DNA from: CAMEON01 sp045602325
GTDB taxonomy: Bacteria > Bacillota > Clostridia > Oscillospirales > CAG-272
NCBI GenBank assembly: GCA_045602325.1
Contig: JAZSBH010000132.1
Location: 32,616 to 96,615 of the forward strand
Length of the DNA stretch: 64,000 nucleotides
Direction of reading: 5' to 3'
The notes under the pieces were generated by a model. It was given only the letters and a program-made list of their open reading frames with translations. It was not told where the DNA came from and did no database searches. Shown one piece after another: positions 17,438 to 25,635 of the stretch. Within the stretch, counting starts at the first letter, position 1; each line of letters opens with the position of its first letter. A program made the position numbers and the translations under genes.

Positions 17438-17935
17438 ATGATGAAATCAGAATCTTTTATCTATCACAACACCGGGAAAATGCGCTTCATCGGTATTGAC
17501 GCATGGCGAACAGGAGATGATTGGGGCGGCCTTTGGGAGCGTTCTTCGGACTTCCTGCCGCGTCTGGAAGCTTTGAAAGCCGAGTATGCTACAGAGATTC
17601 CTGAAGCCGCGTCCCTTATCCACTCCGGTGGCAAGGAGGTAGGTGTGGAAGAACATTTCCTGGCAGGATATTTCTTCAAAGAAGGCACGCCTGTACCCGA
17701 AGGCTTTGATTATTATGATATTGAAACAGAGCGTGTTGGTTATGCCATCTATGTCAGCGATAACATTGGCGAGGACATGGAGAGTGCATATGCTCAGACA
17801 AGAGATAGAATTTTGGGAGACGGTTATCTGGTTCCGTATCCCCAGGGATATTGGCACGCTGAGATCTATACCAACGGTCGCCCCCATGATGGTGAGTACC
17901 GCTTTGGATATATGTTCCCCATGATTGATAAATGA
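17438..17935 (+). CDS. GyrI-like effector-binding domain protein
   Basis: A 165-aa GyrI-like protein. The block MRFIGIDAWRTGDDWGGLW at the start and ERVGYAIYVSDN, then YWHAEIYTNGRP, match the two halves of the fold. GAAAGGAG lies upstream; the start may be 17438 or the adjacent ATG at 17441. It precedes a full four-cysteine gene by 85 bp, repeating the pairing seen at 8071/8603. It probably binds small molecules and has no DNA-binding domain. Confidence 0.78.
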   Translation: MMKSESFIYHNTGKMRFIGIDAWRTGDDWGGLWERSSDFLPRLEALKAEYATEIPEAASLIHSGGKEVGVEEHFLAGYFFKEGTPVPEGFDYYDIETERVGYAIYVSDNIGEDMESAYAQTRDRILGDGYLVPYPQGYWHAEIYTNGRPHDGEYRFGYMFPMIDK

Positions 17936-18020
17936 TTGAATAATTATGTCTGTGGTACATAGTACTTACTGCCGAAATTTCGGAGCTGTTCTATCTCGGA
18001 AACGCTGAAAGGAAAACTAA

Positions 18021-19142
18021 ATGAGTAACACACTGGAAACTAAAACCCTCGATCAGCTGCACGACGCATTGGTCTCCTACAACAGCTATATGTGCGAAAT
18101 CCCGGAAACCTTCCCGATACTGTCGGAATATCTCCATGGTCTGTCGGAATCCGAGTTCTGCAGGGCATTCGCAAAGCTTGAAAAGAGCATTATTGACCTC
18201 TATACATATCTCACCGACTATCCGGAATCTATCGGTCTGACTGTGAGGGACAAAAAGACCGGGGAGTGGAAAATCCAATCCTCCCAGCACATCAGTTGTG
18301 TAAAGAAACTACTGTATGTTCTCGGCAGACATGGTACAATCAATGGGGATTGCCTCCATATCTCCATGAATGACCTGATGAACGCGTACATGACCTATTA
18401 CCCCAATTCCTCCGTGGAGCTGTCGGATACCGTGAAGGAATTTGAGAAGGAAAAGCAGGATAAATTTTTCACTTCCAAGCATATGCAAATGGTATTCGAT
18501 TGTTTGGCCAAGTTCGGTTTTACCTTTGACGGATTGGACGCATTGGAAACACAGGTCATAGAAGTACGTTACCCGGAAAATCCTGCGGTATTGACGGTGC
18601 TCCATAGCTTTGCACAGGCGAAAATCTGCCGGATCAACTTTGGATTTGATTTCACCAAGTGCAATTACAGAGTGTTTGCCCATCCTACATATGGGAAACT
18701 GCCGCTTCAAGATCTGTACAGTTATCAACTGCTGTCTGAGAAGAACAAGGCCTTTCTCTTAAAGCTGAATGCGGAACTGGAAAAGATCGGCACGACTTAC
18801 GGTGAATGTGCAGGAGGATGGTACAATGGTACGCTCCCCTGCGATTACAACTACAAAAACAAACTCCGCCTCCTGCAGAACATGGAAAGCGGATTGGTCC
18901 CTCATGTGGTACTACGATTCGGAAAAAAAGCCGAAAAAATGGCGGCATTGATTGAATCCCTCCCGGAGGAATACAAAGGGTTGGTACAGAAATGCCGAGG
19001 CTGCAGAAAGGGTGAGTGCGACCACCGGATCCCTGTAGCGGCGGAGGGTAAAACGCAGATGATCTGTAATGTGGCTTGGTGGTACTTCCCGCCGGAAGAA
19101 AAAGCAATTCCGTATATTGTGGCGGCGTATCGGATTTCATAA
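18021..19142 (+). CDS. Four-cysteine C-terminal-module protein, diverged form
   Basis: A 373-aa protein with a distinct, largely helical N-terminus (about residues 1-150), a mixed middle part, and near residues 320-350 the module C-x2-C-x4-C-x15-C (CRGCRKGECDHR), with the same spacing and His-Arg as the 12891 protein. GAAAGGAAA precedes the ATG. No signal or membrane segment. It closes the array: the next 250 bp contain an intergenic repeat and a new promoter. Function unknown. Confidence 0.75.
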   Translation: MSNTLETKTLDQLHDALVSYNSYMCEIPETFPILSEYLHGLSESEFCRAFAKLEKSIIDLYTYLTDYPESIGLTVRDKKTGEWKIQSSQHISCVKKLLYVLGRHGTINGDCLHISMNDLMNAYMTYYPNSSVELSDTVKEFEKEKQDKFFTSKHMQMVFDCLAKFGFTFDGLDALETQVIEVRYPENPAVLTVLHSFAQAKICRINFGFDFTKCNYRVFAHPTYGKLPLQDLYSYQLLSEKNKAFLLKLNAELEKIGTTYGECAGGWYNGTLPCDYNYKNKLRLLQNMESGLVPHVVLRFGKKAEKMAALIESLPEEYKGLVQKCRGCRKGECDHRIPVAAEGKTQMICNVAWWYFPPEEKAIPYIVAAYRIS

Positions 19143-19161
19143 CCCCCGCTTTTTGCCTTCC

Positions 19162-19267
19162 GTCTGGTCCAGTGTAGCATAGCTCTCGCAGCTGTCAACG
19201 TGACCGAAAAATGAAATACAACCGAGAAAGTCAAGAAGCAATACTTGGCTTTTTCTTTATCCATAAG
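19162..19267. repeat. Intergenic repeat, copy A
   Basis: It shares GTAGCATAGCTCTCGCAGCT and flanks with copies at 22654 and 27254. Read on the minus strand it contains TTGACA (19193-19198), 16 nt and TACACT (19171-19176), a promoter-like pair. On the plus strand a stem at 19229-19250 followed by TTTTT resembles a terminator. It separates the cysteine array from the glycyl-radical operon. Confidence 0.75.
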
Positions 19268-19314
19268 AAGAAAGTATCCGTTCCATCAAGTGAATCCCGT
19301 GTACATACCTGCAC

Positions 19315-19343
19315 TTGACATTTTTTTCTTTTTTTGCTATAAT
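19315..19343 (+). promoter_or_regulatory. Promoter of the glycyl radical enzyme operon
   Basis: TTGACA (19315-19320), 17 nt, TATAAT (19338-19343), about 55 nt upstream of the activase start. Confidence 0.9.
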
Positions 19344-19398
19344 TACCCTCAACCCATGAACAAATCACAAATATGGTTAAAGCCACGGAGGACAACGT

Positions 19399-20301
19399 AT
19401 GACAGGTACTATTTTCAATATCCAGCGCTTTTCCCTGTTTGACGGTCCCGGGGTGCGGACTGTTGTCTTTCTCAAAGGATGCCCGCTGCGGTGCAGGTGG
19501 TGCCACAACCCGGAGGGGCTTTCTTCCGCGCGGCAGATCATGTATAATCCCGAGCGCTGCATAGGCTGCGGTGCTTGCATAGAAGCTTGCGATTTTGATT
19601 GCCACGCCATCAAGGACGGCATTCACACTTACGACCGTCACCACTGCATCTCCTGCGGTAGGTGCGCCGAGGTCTGCTACAGCCGAGCGCTGACCACCGT
19701 GGGGCAGGTCGTGACCGTAGACGAGATCATGGAAACAGTTTTGAAGGACAAAGCCGTTTATCTTGAAAGCGGCGGAGGGCTGACCCTTTCAGGAGGAGAG
19801 CCGCTTTTGCAAGGTGAATTTGCCATAGCGCTGCTGAAATCCGCAAAATCTCATGGGCTGCACACCTGCGTGGAGACCTCGGGCTTTGGTAAAACCGAGA
19901 TCCTTGCAGACATGGCCCAATATGTCGATCTGTTTTTATTCGACTATAAAATAACCGGCGATGATGCGCACCGCGAGCTTTGCGGTGTGCCGCAGACCCC
20001 CATCCTGGATCATTTGACCCTTTTGGACACGCTTGGGGCTAAGGTCATTTTGCGCTGTCCTCTTCTCCCCTTTAACCGCAACGACAATCATGCCGAAGGG
20101 ATCGCGAGAACCGTTCTGTCCCATCCTTCTGTCACTGAAGTGCAGATCATGCCCTATCACCGTCTCGGTATTGCCAAGTCGGAGCAGCTTGGTATGATCC
20201 CGGAATACGAAGGGGAGGTAGAGGATCGCGCCCTCGCAGAAGCATTCGTCCGCGATGTGCAAAAAAAATGCGGAGGACGGGTTAAAGTTTCGATAGGATA
20301 A
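19399..20301 (+). CDS. Glycyl-radical enzyme activating protein (radical SAM)
   Basis: A 300-aa radical SAM activase that installs the glycyl radical on its partner enzyme by S-adenosylmethionine cleavage. Cys28, Cys32 and Cys35 (GCPLRCRWCHNP) form the C-x3-C-x2-C [4Fe-4S] site. An insert at about residues 52-100 has two ferredoxin-type clusters (CIGCGACIEAC and CISCGRCAEVC), typical of activases for non-PFL enzymes. LTLSGGEPLLQ follows. GGAGG precedes the ATG. The partner gene starts 22 bp downstream, so the pair forms one operon. Confidence 0.95.
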   Translation: MTGTIFNIQRFSLFDGPGVRTVVFLKGCPLRCRWCHNPEGLSSARQIMYNPERCIGCGACIEACDFDCHAIKDGIHTYDRHHCISCGRCAEVCYSRALTTVGQVVTVDEIMETVLKDKAVYLESGGGLTLSGGEPLLQGEFAIALLKSAKSHGLHTCVETSGFGKTEILADMAQYVDLFLFDYKITGDDAHRELCGVPQTPILDHLTLLDTLGAKVILRCPLLPFNRNDNHAEGIARTVLSHPSVTEVQIMPYHRLGIAKSEQLGMIPEYEGEVEDRALAEAFVRDVQKKCGGRVKVSIG

Positions 20302-20323
20302 TTTACCACACCAAGGAGCCATC

Positions 20324-22630
20324 ATGTATAACACGAAAGAAAAACTCATTTTCACTGACCGCATGGAAGCGGTTAAAGCTGACATCCACCCCCGTCTGCG
20401 GCTGCGCAACGCCCGCGAGGACACCTTTATAGAGCCCATTCCCCGCGACGGACGCGATCCCTTTGCCGACGTGTTTGAGGAAATGCCGGATGCGCCTTAT
20501 GTTATCACGCTCGCGCACGCCATCGTCCGCTCCTGGCTGACCCTTCCCTGTGTCATTTATCCCCACGAAGCGGTGGTGGGCATTACAAGACCCATCTATC
20601 CCGCTATGGAGCATTTCAGCTGGGGCGTCCGTTTTTTGGATCACCCCTTGCATGACAGCAGTTATCCCGAGACCGAGCGCGCCCGTATTGATGCACTTTA
20701 TGACCGCATGACGCCTCTGGACTACCGCCACATCCATAAAGCCGGTCACACCATGCTCACCGAAGAAATCTACAATGCGCTTGGCAGGGAAGGAATGTTC
20801 AATGCGGGTGGCTATCAGGGTCATACCATCCCCAACTACACAACGCTGCTTACAAACGGCCTGGACGGCATGCTTGCAATTATCGACAAGTATGCTGCCA
20901 TCAACAGCCGTGATGAGGAAACGGTGGATTTCTACGAGGCAAATCGCATTTTGGTGCGCGGCATGATCGCCCATATGGAGCAGTATGCACAGCACGCGGC
21001 GCGCCTTGCTGAAAATGAAACCGATCCTGAGCAAAAGCGTTATTACAAAGACATTGCAGCAAACTGCGCGCACGTAGCGCACAAGCCCCCCGTCACACTG
21101 TATCAGGCCGTGCAGCTGACCTGGCTTTTGTCCTTGTGGGATTGGGTGGATTGCCTTGGCCGCGTGGATCAGTTCCTTTACCCCTTCTACGAATACTCCC
21201 GTGAGCACGGTGACGTGATCTCCCCCGAGGAGTCCATCACCTCTCTGATGTTCAAAATCTGGGAGTGCGGTGCGCACAATACCACGATTGGAGGCTGTCA
21301 TCCCGAGGACGGAAGTGACGCCACTAATGATCTTTCCTATCTGTTTTTGCAGATACTGCGCAACATTCACGATACGCATCCCCGCATGGTGGTGCGAGTT
21401 GGCGAGCAGACTCCCGCCGATCTGCTCCTTCTGGCATCTACTCTGTGGGCTGAAGGAATGTGCGATCCTACCGTGGTCAGCGACGAGACGGTGATCCCCG
21501 GTCTCCTCAAGTTGGGCGTGACCTTGGAGGATGCACGCAATTACGCTACTCTTGGCTGCCAGGAGATCGAGGTGCCCGGCAAGAGCAACACGGGCTGCGA
21601 GGATGGCTCGATGAACCTTGCCAAGATCTTTGAGATCGCCATGAGGGGAGGAAAGGCGACGCATGATCGCACCACGCAGCTGGGGCCTGTTACCAAACCC
21701 TTTGCCGAATGCGAGACCTTTGACGAGCTGTTTGACGGCTTTGTGACCCAGATGAAATTCTTCACCGAGGTACATTGTTATCTCTGCCGTGTGGGGCAAG
21801 AGATCCGCGCCGCCAACCACGCAAAGCTGCTCAAGGGTATCTTTACCGACGGTTGCCTGGAGCGCGGCATTCCTCATGACGCAGGTGGACCTATCTACGG
21901 CTACGGTGTCATTGAGACCGCGGGACTTGCCGCTACCGCCGATGCGTTGACCGCGATCAAAAAGCTGATATATGAGGAAAAACGCATGACCAAGGAAACC
22001 CTCCTGGCGGCTTTGGATGCCAACTTCGAGGGCTACGAGCGAGAGCGTCAGATGCTTCTCAACGCCGCTCCCAAGTTCGGCAACGACGACCCCGAGGCTG
22101 ACGAAATGGCAGTTCGCGTGCTGACGCTTTACTGGGATGAGATCGCCAAGTACCAATCGGGGCGTGGCGGGGTCTACACAGGAGCTTGCTCGCTGTTGAC
22201 AGCGGGTATTGCGTACGGCAAGACGCTCGGTGCATTCCCTGACGGACGCTTTGCGGGAGAACCGCTTGGCAACTCCATGGGGCCCCGTCCGGGAGCGGAT
22301 AAGAGCGGACTGACCGCCATGCTCAATTCGGTCACAAAGCTCCCCATGGAAAAGGGTGTGGGCGGTACGACCCTGAACGTCATCCTGACCACACGCATGC
22401 TATCCACTCCCGCTCTTCGCACAAGTGTATCGACGACAATCAAAACGTTCCTGACTCACGGTGGCTGCATGGCGCAGATCACCACTGCCAACAAGGACGA
22501 TCTTCTGGACGCCAAGTGCCATCCCGATCGCCACGGAGATCTCACCGTCCGTGTGGGCGGCTACAGCATTCAGTTCGTGCAGCTCGACAGCGAGACCCAG
22601 GATGAAATCATCAGTCGATATTGTTCATAA
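20324..22630 (+). CDS. Glycyl radical enzyme of unassigned substrate class
   Basis: A 768-aa PFL/diol-dehydratase-type glycyl radical enzyme. The C-terminal radical loop reads RVGGYSIQF with Gly746 as the likely radical residue. The active-site cysteine is Cys412 in LGCQEIEVPG, with Glu414 two residues on; dehydratases and lyases usually have GCVE, whereas PFL has Cys-Cys. Blocks such as TIGGCHPEDG and DATNDLSYLFL fit the family. The single Cys plus Glu suggests dehydratase or C-X lyase chemistry rather than formate lyase. No microcompartment or substrate-handling genes lie nearby. The operon is bracketed by two copies of an intergenic repeat. Family is certain; the reaction is unknown. Confidence 0.93.
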   Translation: MYNTKEKLIFTDRMEAVKADIHPRLRLRNAREDTFIEPIPRDGRDPFADVFEEMPDAPYVITLAHAIVRSWLTLPCVIYPHEAVVGITRPIYPAMEHFSWGVRFLDHPLHDSSYPETERARIDALYDRMTPLDYRHIHKAGHTMLTEEIYNALGREGMFNAGGYQGHTIPNYTTLLTNGLDGMLAIIDKYAAINSRDEETVDFYEANRILVRGMIAHMEQYAQHAARLAENETDPEQKRYYKDIAANCAHVAHKPPVTLYQAVQLTWLLSLWDWVDCLGRVDQFLYPFYEYSREHGDVISPEESITSLMFKIWECGAHNTTIGGCHPEDGSDATNDLSYLFLQILRNIHDTHPRMVVRVGEQTPADLLLLASTLWAEGMCDPTVVSDETVIPGLLKLGVTLEDARNYATLGCQEIEVPGKSNTGCEDGSMNLAKIFEIAMRGGKATHDRTTQLGPVTKPFAECETFDELFDGFVTQMKFFTEVHCYLCRVGQEIRAANHAKLLKGIFTDGCLERGIPHDAGGPIYGYGVIETAGLAATADALTAIKKLIYEEKRMTKETLLAALDANFEGYERERQMLLNAAPKFGNDDPEADEMAVRVLTLYWDEIAKYQSGRGGVYTGACSLLTAGIAYGKTLGAFPDGRFAGEPLGNSMGPRPGADKSGLTAMLNSVTKLPMEKGVGGTTLNVILTTRMLSTPALRTSVSTTIKTFLTHGGCMAQITTANKDDLLDAKCHPDRHGDLTVRVGGYSIQFVQLDSETQDEIISRYCS

Positions 22631-22653
22631 CGTCAACTATTCTGATGAAAAAT

Positions 22654-22704
22654 GTTCCCGATTTTTCACCTTTCGTCCGTGTCCAGTGTAGCATAGCTCT
22701 CGCA
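22654..22704. repeat. Intergenic repeat, truncated copy B
   Basis: It matches copy C from TCCCGATTTTTCACC through GTAGCATAGCTCTCGCA and then diverges before the TTGACA half, so the minus-strand promoter is lost. It lies just after the glycyl-radical operon. The rest of this 300-bp gap holds AT-rich sequence and the next promoter. Confidence 0.75.
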
Positions 22705-22860
22705 AAAGTATATTGATTCGAAAGAATGGATACCAAAGATACGAGTGGTCAATCTCAGATTTGGAAATATTAAAAATATAATTCTTTTACTCAGGACTTG
22801 AAATAGGCTTCTGGGAGAGTGTTTCAACCGCCATTAGAAATTTTCTCTCCAAACAAGTTA

Positions 22861-22888
22861 TTGCTTTTCTATTCGTTTATGCTATAAT
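22861..22888 (+). promoter_or_regulatory. Promoter of the XRE-TPR regulator gene
   Basis: TTGCTT (22861-22866), 16 nt, TATAAT (22883-22888). The upstream box TCTCTCCAAACAAGTTATTG is repeated before the ABC genes, so both promoters may share a regulator. Confidence 0.65.
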
Positions 22889-22933
22889 ATAATCAGGACA
22901 AGCGCTGATCCTAAAACAATACGGAGGAAAGCA

Positions 22934-23749
22934 ATGATTAAGATTGGAGAAAAGATAAAGTTTTTAAGAAAGCAGAAAAATATATCCCAAGAAGTACTTG
23001 CCAACTATCTTGGTGTATCATTTCAAGCCGTTTCAAAGTGGGAGAACGGCAGTACAATGCCGGATGTTACCCTAATTCCTGCTATCGCATCATTTTTCGG
23101 CGTTACTACCGATGAGATTTTTGATTTCAATCTGATGGAAATGGAAAAACAGGTGGATGCAATCTGTGATGAAGCATTAGAATACCGCCTAAGTGATTCA
23201 GAAAGAGCTGAGCGTATCCTGCGTGAAGGATTACGAAAATTCCCTGGGAACGACACAATACTGAATAACTTGCTTTACACATTAGATATGCATATGAGAG
23301 CAGACGAGGTTATAACTCTCTGTAAATCTCTCATAGAGGCAACGAAGGACGATTCGATTAAATACGATGTTTGCCGGATTCTTGCAACGTGCTACAAGGA
23401 AAACGGAGAACGTGAACTGGTTAAATCAACCTTGGAAATGATTCCGGAGTTTTATTTCTCAAAGCTGGGGCTTGCGGCATCGCTATTGGATGGCGAGGAC
23501 AGCTATGAAGCTGCGCAGAAACAGAAGAATATTTCTGCGGAAGACTTAATCGATATGCTGATGATTACAGGCAAACGCTTGCAGGAAATAGGAGAAAACG
23601 ATAAAGCCATTTCCCAATTCAGAATAGCGCAAAAGGTCATGGATGCTTTTGCCGAGGATTTTCTGGAAACCAAGTGGTTCGAGGCAACGGTCTATGAGTA
23701 CACAAGCGCGCAACGGAAGGAAATCGAACAACTCATTAATGAAGCATAA
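22934..23749 (+). CDS. XRE-family regulator with TPR-like C-terminal region
   Basis: A 271-aa regulator. Residues 5-60 form an XRE helix-turn-helix (SQEVLANYLGVSFQAVSKWENG). The rest, about 75-270, is helical and TPR-like (AERILREGLRKFPGNDTILN), a design often used to sense peptides or protein partners. CGGAGGAAA precedes the ATG. It is followed by a terminator and, 300 bp on, by an ABC exporter operon whose promoter repeats the same upstream box; it may control that operon and itself. Confidence 0.85.
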   Translation: MIKIGEKIKFLRKQKNISQEVLANYLGVSFQAVSKWENGSTMPDVTLIPAIASFFGVTTDEIFDFNLMEMEKQVDAICDEALEYRLSDSERAERILREGLRKFPGNDTILNNLLYTLDMHMRADEVITLCKSLIEATKDDSIKYDVCRILATCYKENGERELVKSTLEMIPEFYFSKLGLAASLLDGEDSYEAAQKQKNISAEDLIDMLMITGKRLQEIGENDKAISQFRIAQKVMDAFAEDFLETKWFEATVYEYTSAQRKEIEQLINEA

Positions 23750-23782
23750 CCTTCGCCTCAAGCGGCTGATACTAAATACGGA

Positions 23783-23816
23783 CAAAGGGTTCAGGATGAA
23801 AGTTCTGAACCCTTTG
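23783..23816 (+). terminator. Hairpin after the XRE-TPR gene
   Basis: A perfect 12-bp stem: CAAAGGGTTCAG (23783-23794) with CTGAACCCTTTG (23805-23816). The T-run is weak. Confidence 0.6.
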
Positions 23817-23939
23817 CCGTGTTTATAGGTGGAATGTAAGATGTAAGTAGAAATTATACAATCACGATTTTCGGTTATGATATATATAGTCATACCCGAT
23901 ATTCAACCTGCGTTAGAAAAAATCTCTCCAAACAAGTTA

Positions 23940-23968
23940 TTGTTTTCTCTTCGTTGCTGTGGTATCAT
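23940..23968 (+). promoter_or_regulatory. Promoter of the ABC exporter operon
   Basis: TTGTTT (23940-23945), 17 nt, TATCAT (23963-23968). The preceding TCTCTCCAAACAAGTTATTG (23922-23942) equals the box before the XRE-TPR gene. Confidence 0.55.
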
Positions 23969-24042
23969 AGTGCTGGTGAAAGTTGATACGGTCATAGGGC
24001 TCTTTCACTCGTCTACGCCGGTATAGGAGGAAAATATAAGAA

Positions 24043-25635
24043 ATGAAACTAAAAGATCTCACACGTTTTATAAGAAATAAGTTTCGATTTTATATCTTTT
24101 TTACGTGTATGAAAGAGTTGATACGCACCTTTATTAGCATTTTTATCCCCATTTTGTTATCAAAAATTATATTGAAAGCTACAGCGGGAAATGTGAATGA
24201 GGTGTTGTTTTTTGCTATCATCATTCTTTCGATCAAACTTGTAGAATTGATTATTTTCTGCATAACTGATATTCAGCTTCAAAAAAACTTATCAAAAAAC
24301 AAACATGTCTGCAAATTGGAGTTTTATAAGTTCTTCTTCGACAGACCCCTACATGAGTTGTTTTCCCTTAAAGTTGGAGACACGAAAGAAAAACTAAACG
24401 ACGATTTTGAGACTATAACGAAAAAATATACCTCAACCTACCCCAAAACCATCACATCCCTGTTGTCCGCCATTGCATATTTTCTATATTTGGTTTCCTT
24501 GAGTCCATGGATCGCGCTTATTTTCTTTGCGATCTCGCTGCTGCAAGTGATCCCTCCTATATTGATTCGAAAGTATCTTCAGGTAAATTATGATGACTGC
24601 CGAGATATAGAGGCAGAATTAACAGACTTCGTTATTGGAGGATATCGGGCATTTTTGCTGATTAAGCTATATAAGCTGGACAACTGGTGGAAGAAAAAGC
24701 TCGCCGGACTTCACAAGAAGTATTCGAAAATCGGAAGAAAAAGCATCTACACGGGAACCGCAGAAAGTGTACTTAATGATATTATCAACAGTATTCTTAC
24801 ATATGTTACATACGGTATTATCGGTTTGCTTGTTTTGAACGGTGTTGTCACACTTGAAGTTGGTATTCAGGCAATCGCCGTATCCGGAAGTGTTTTCGGA
24901 TTGGTCAAGACCATATTTGAGGTGATTCGTGATGTTGCCGTGAGCAGAGCAGCCGAAATTCGACTTTCCGATTCGTCCATGTCAACTGAATCAACCGAAG
25001 CCCATATACGCACAGGCAATATCAACGTTTCGGATTTAACTTTTTCGTATGATGAAAATGTGCTGATTTCAAACCTGAGCCTTTCCATGGATCATCCCAA
25101 AATATCTGTCATGAAAGGAGCCAACGGAAGCGGTAAAACGACCTTGCTTCATTTGATTGCCGGTGTTTTGAAAAGCAACACGGGAGAAGTATCCATAGAT
25201 GGCATTTCTTCGTCTGCTCTTTCTTCCTTCAACTATCCAAGGAATTTGTTCTTCCTTCCGCAAGAAGATGCCGTATTCAATTTCACGGCAATAGAGTTGT
25301 TTTCCATGATGCTTCCTGACCGTAAGGACAAGGTTTTGGAGCAAGCAAAAAGATTTGGCTTGAATGAAAACTTATTGCATGGCGCCCAAATAAGTGAGCT
25401 GTCCGGCGGAGAGCGAAAAAAGGTCTTTCTTTCAATTGCGTTTGTGATAAATCCCATATTGATGATATTAGATGAACCAACAAATTCGTTGGATATGGAG
25501 GGAAAAGCTCAGCTCAAAGAATTATTGCGTCAGAGAGAAGGACATACGCTGCTTGTGACACATGACGGATTTATGGATGATATGGCAGGGTACACATACG
25601 AGATCAATAAAGGAGCCAATGATGAACACATATAA
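24043..25635 (+). CDS. ABC transporter, fused permease-ATPase, first half
   Basis: A 530-aa type IV ABC exporter half-transporter. Six membrane helices occupy residues about 15-310. The nucleotide-binding domain has Walker A GANGSGKTTLL, the signature LSGGERKKVFLS and Walker B ILMILDEPTNSLD. AGGAGG precedes the ATG. Its 3' end overlaps the next gene by 17 bp, which implies a heterodimer. Neighbouring regulator and lack of a peptide precursor leave the cargo open (peptide, lipid or drug). Confidence 0.9.
   Translation: MKLKDLTRFIRNKFRFYIFFTCMKELIRTFISIFIPILLSKIILKATAGNVNEVLFFAIIILSIKLVELIIFCITDIQLQKNLSKNKHVCKLEFYKFFFDRPLHELFSLKVGDTKEKLNDDFETITKKYTSTYPKTITSLLSAIAYFLYLVSLSPWIALIFFAISLLQVIPPILIRKYLQVNYDDCRDIEAELTDFVIGGYRAFLLIKLYKLDNWWKKKLAGLHKKYSKIGRKSIYTGTAESVLNDIINSILTYVTYGIIGLLVLNGVVTLEVGIQAIAVSGSVFGLVKTIFEVIRDVAVSRAAEIRLSDSSMSTESTEAHIRTGNINVSDLTFSYDENVLISNLSLSMDHPKISVMKGANGSGKTTLLHLIAGVLKSNTGEVSIDGISSSALSSFNYPRNLFFLPQEDAVFNFTAIELFSMMLPDRKDKVLEQAKRFGLNENLLHGAQISELSGGERKKVFLSIAFVINPILMILDEPTNSLDMEGKAQLKELLRQREGHTLLVTHDGFMDDMAGYTYEINKGANDEHI

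Noticed and set aside
20303..22156. 617-codon minus-strand frame opposite the glycyl radical enzyme
   Set aside because: Shadow; the plus-strand product has all family motifs.
20324..22630. Pyruvate formate-lyase
   Set aside because: It lacks the Cys-Cys active-site pair of PFL and has Cys-Gln-Glu instead; the activase has the extra Fe-S insert typical of other glycyl radical enzymes.
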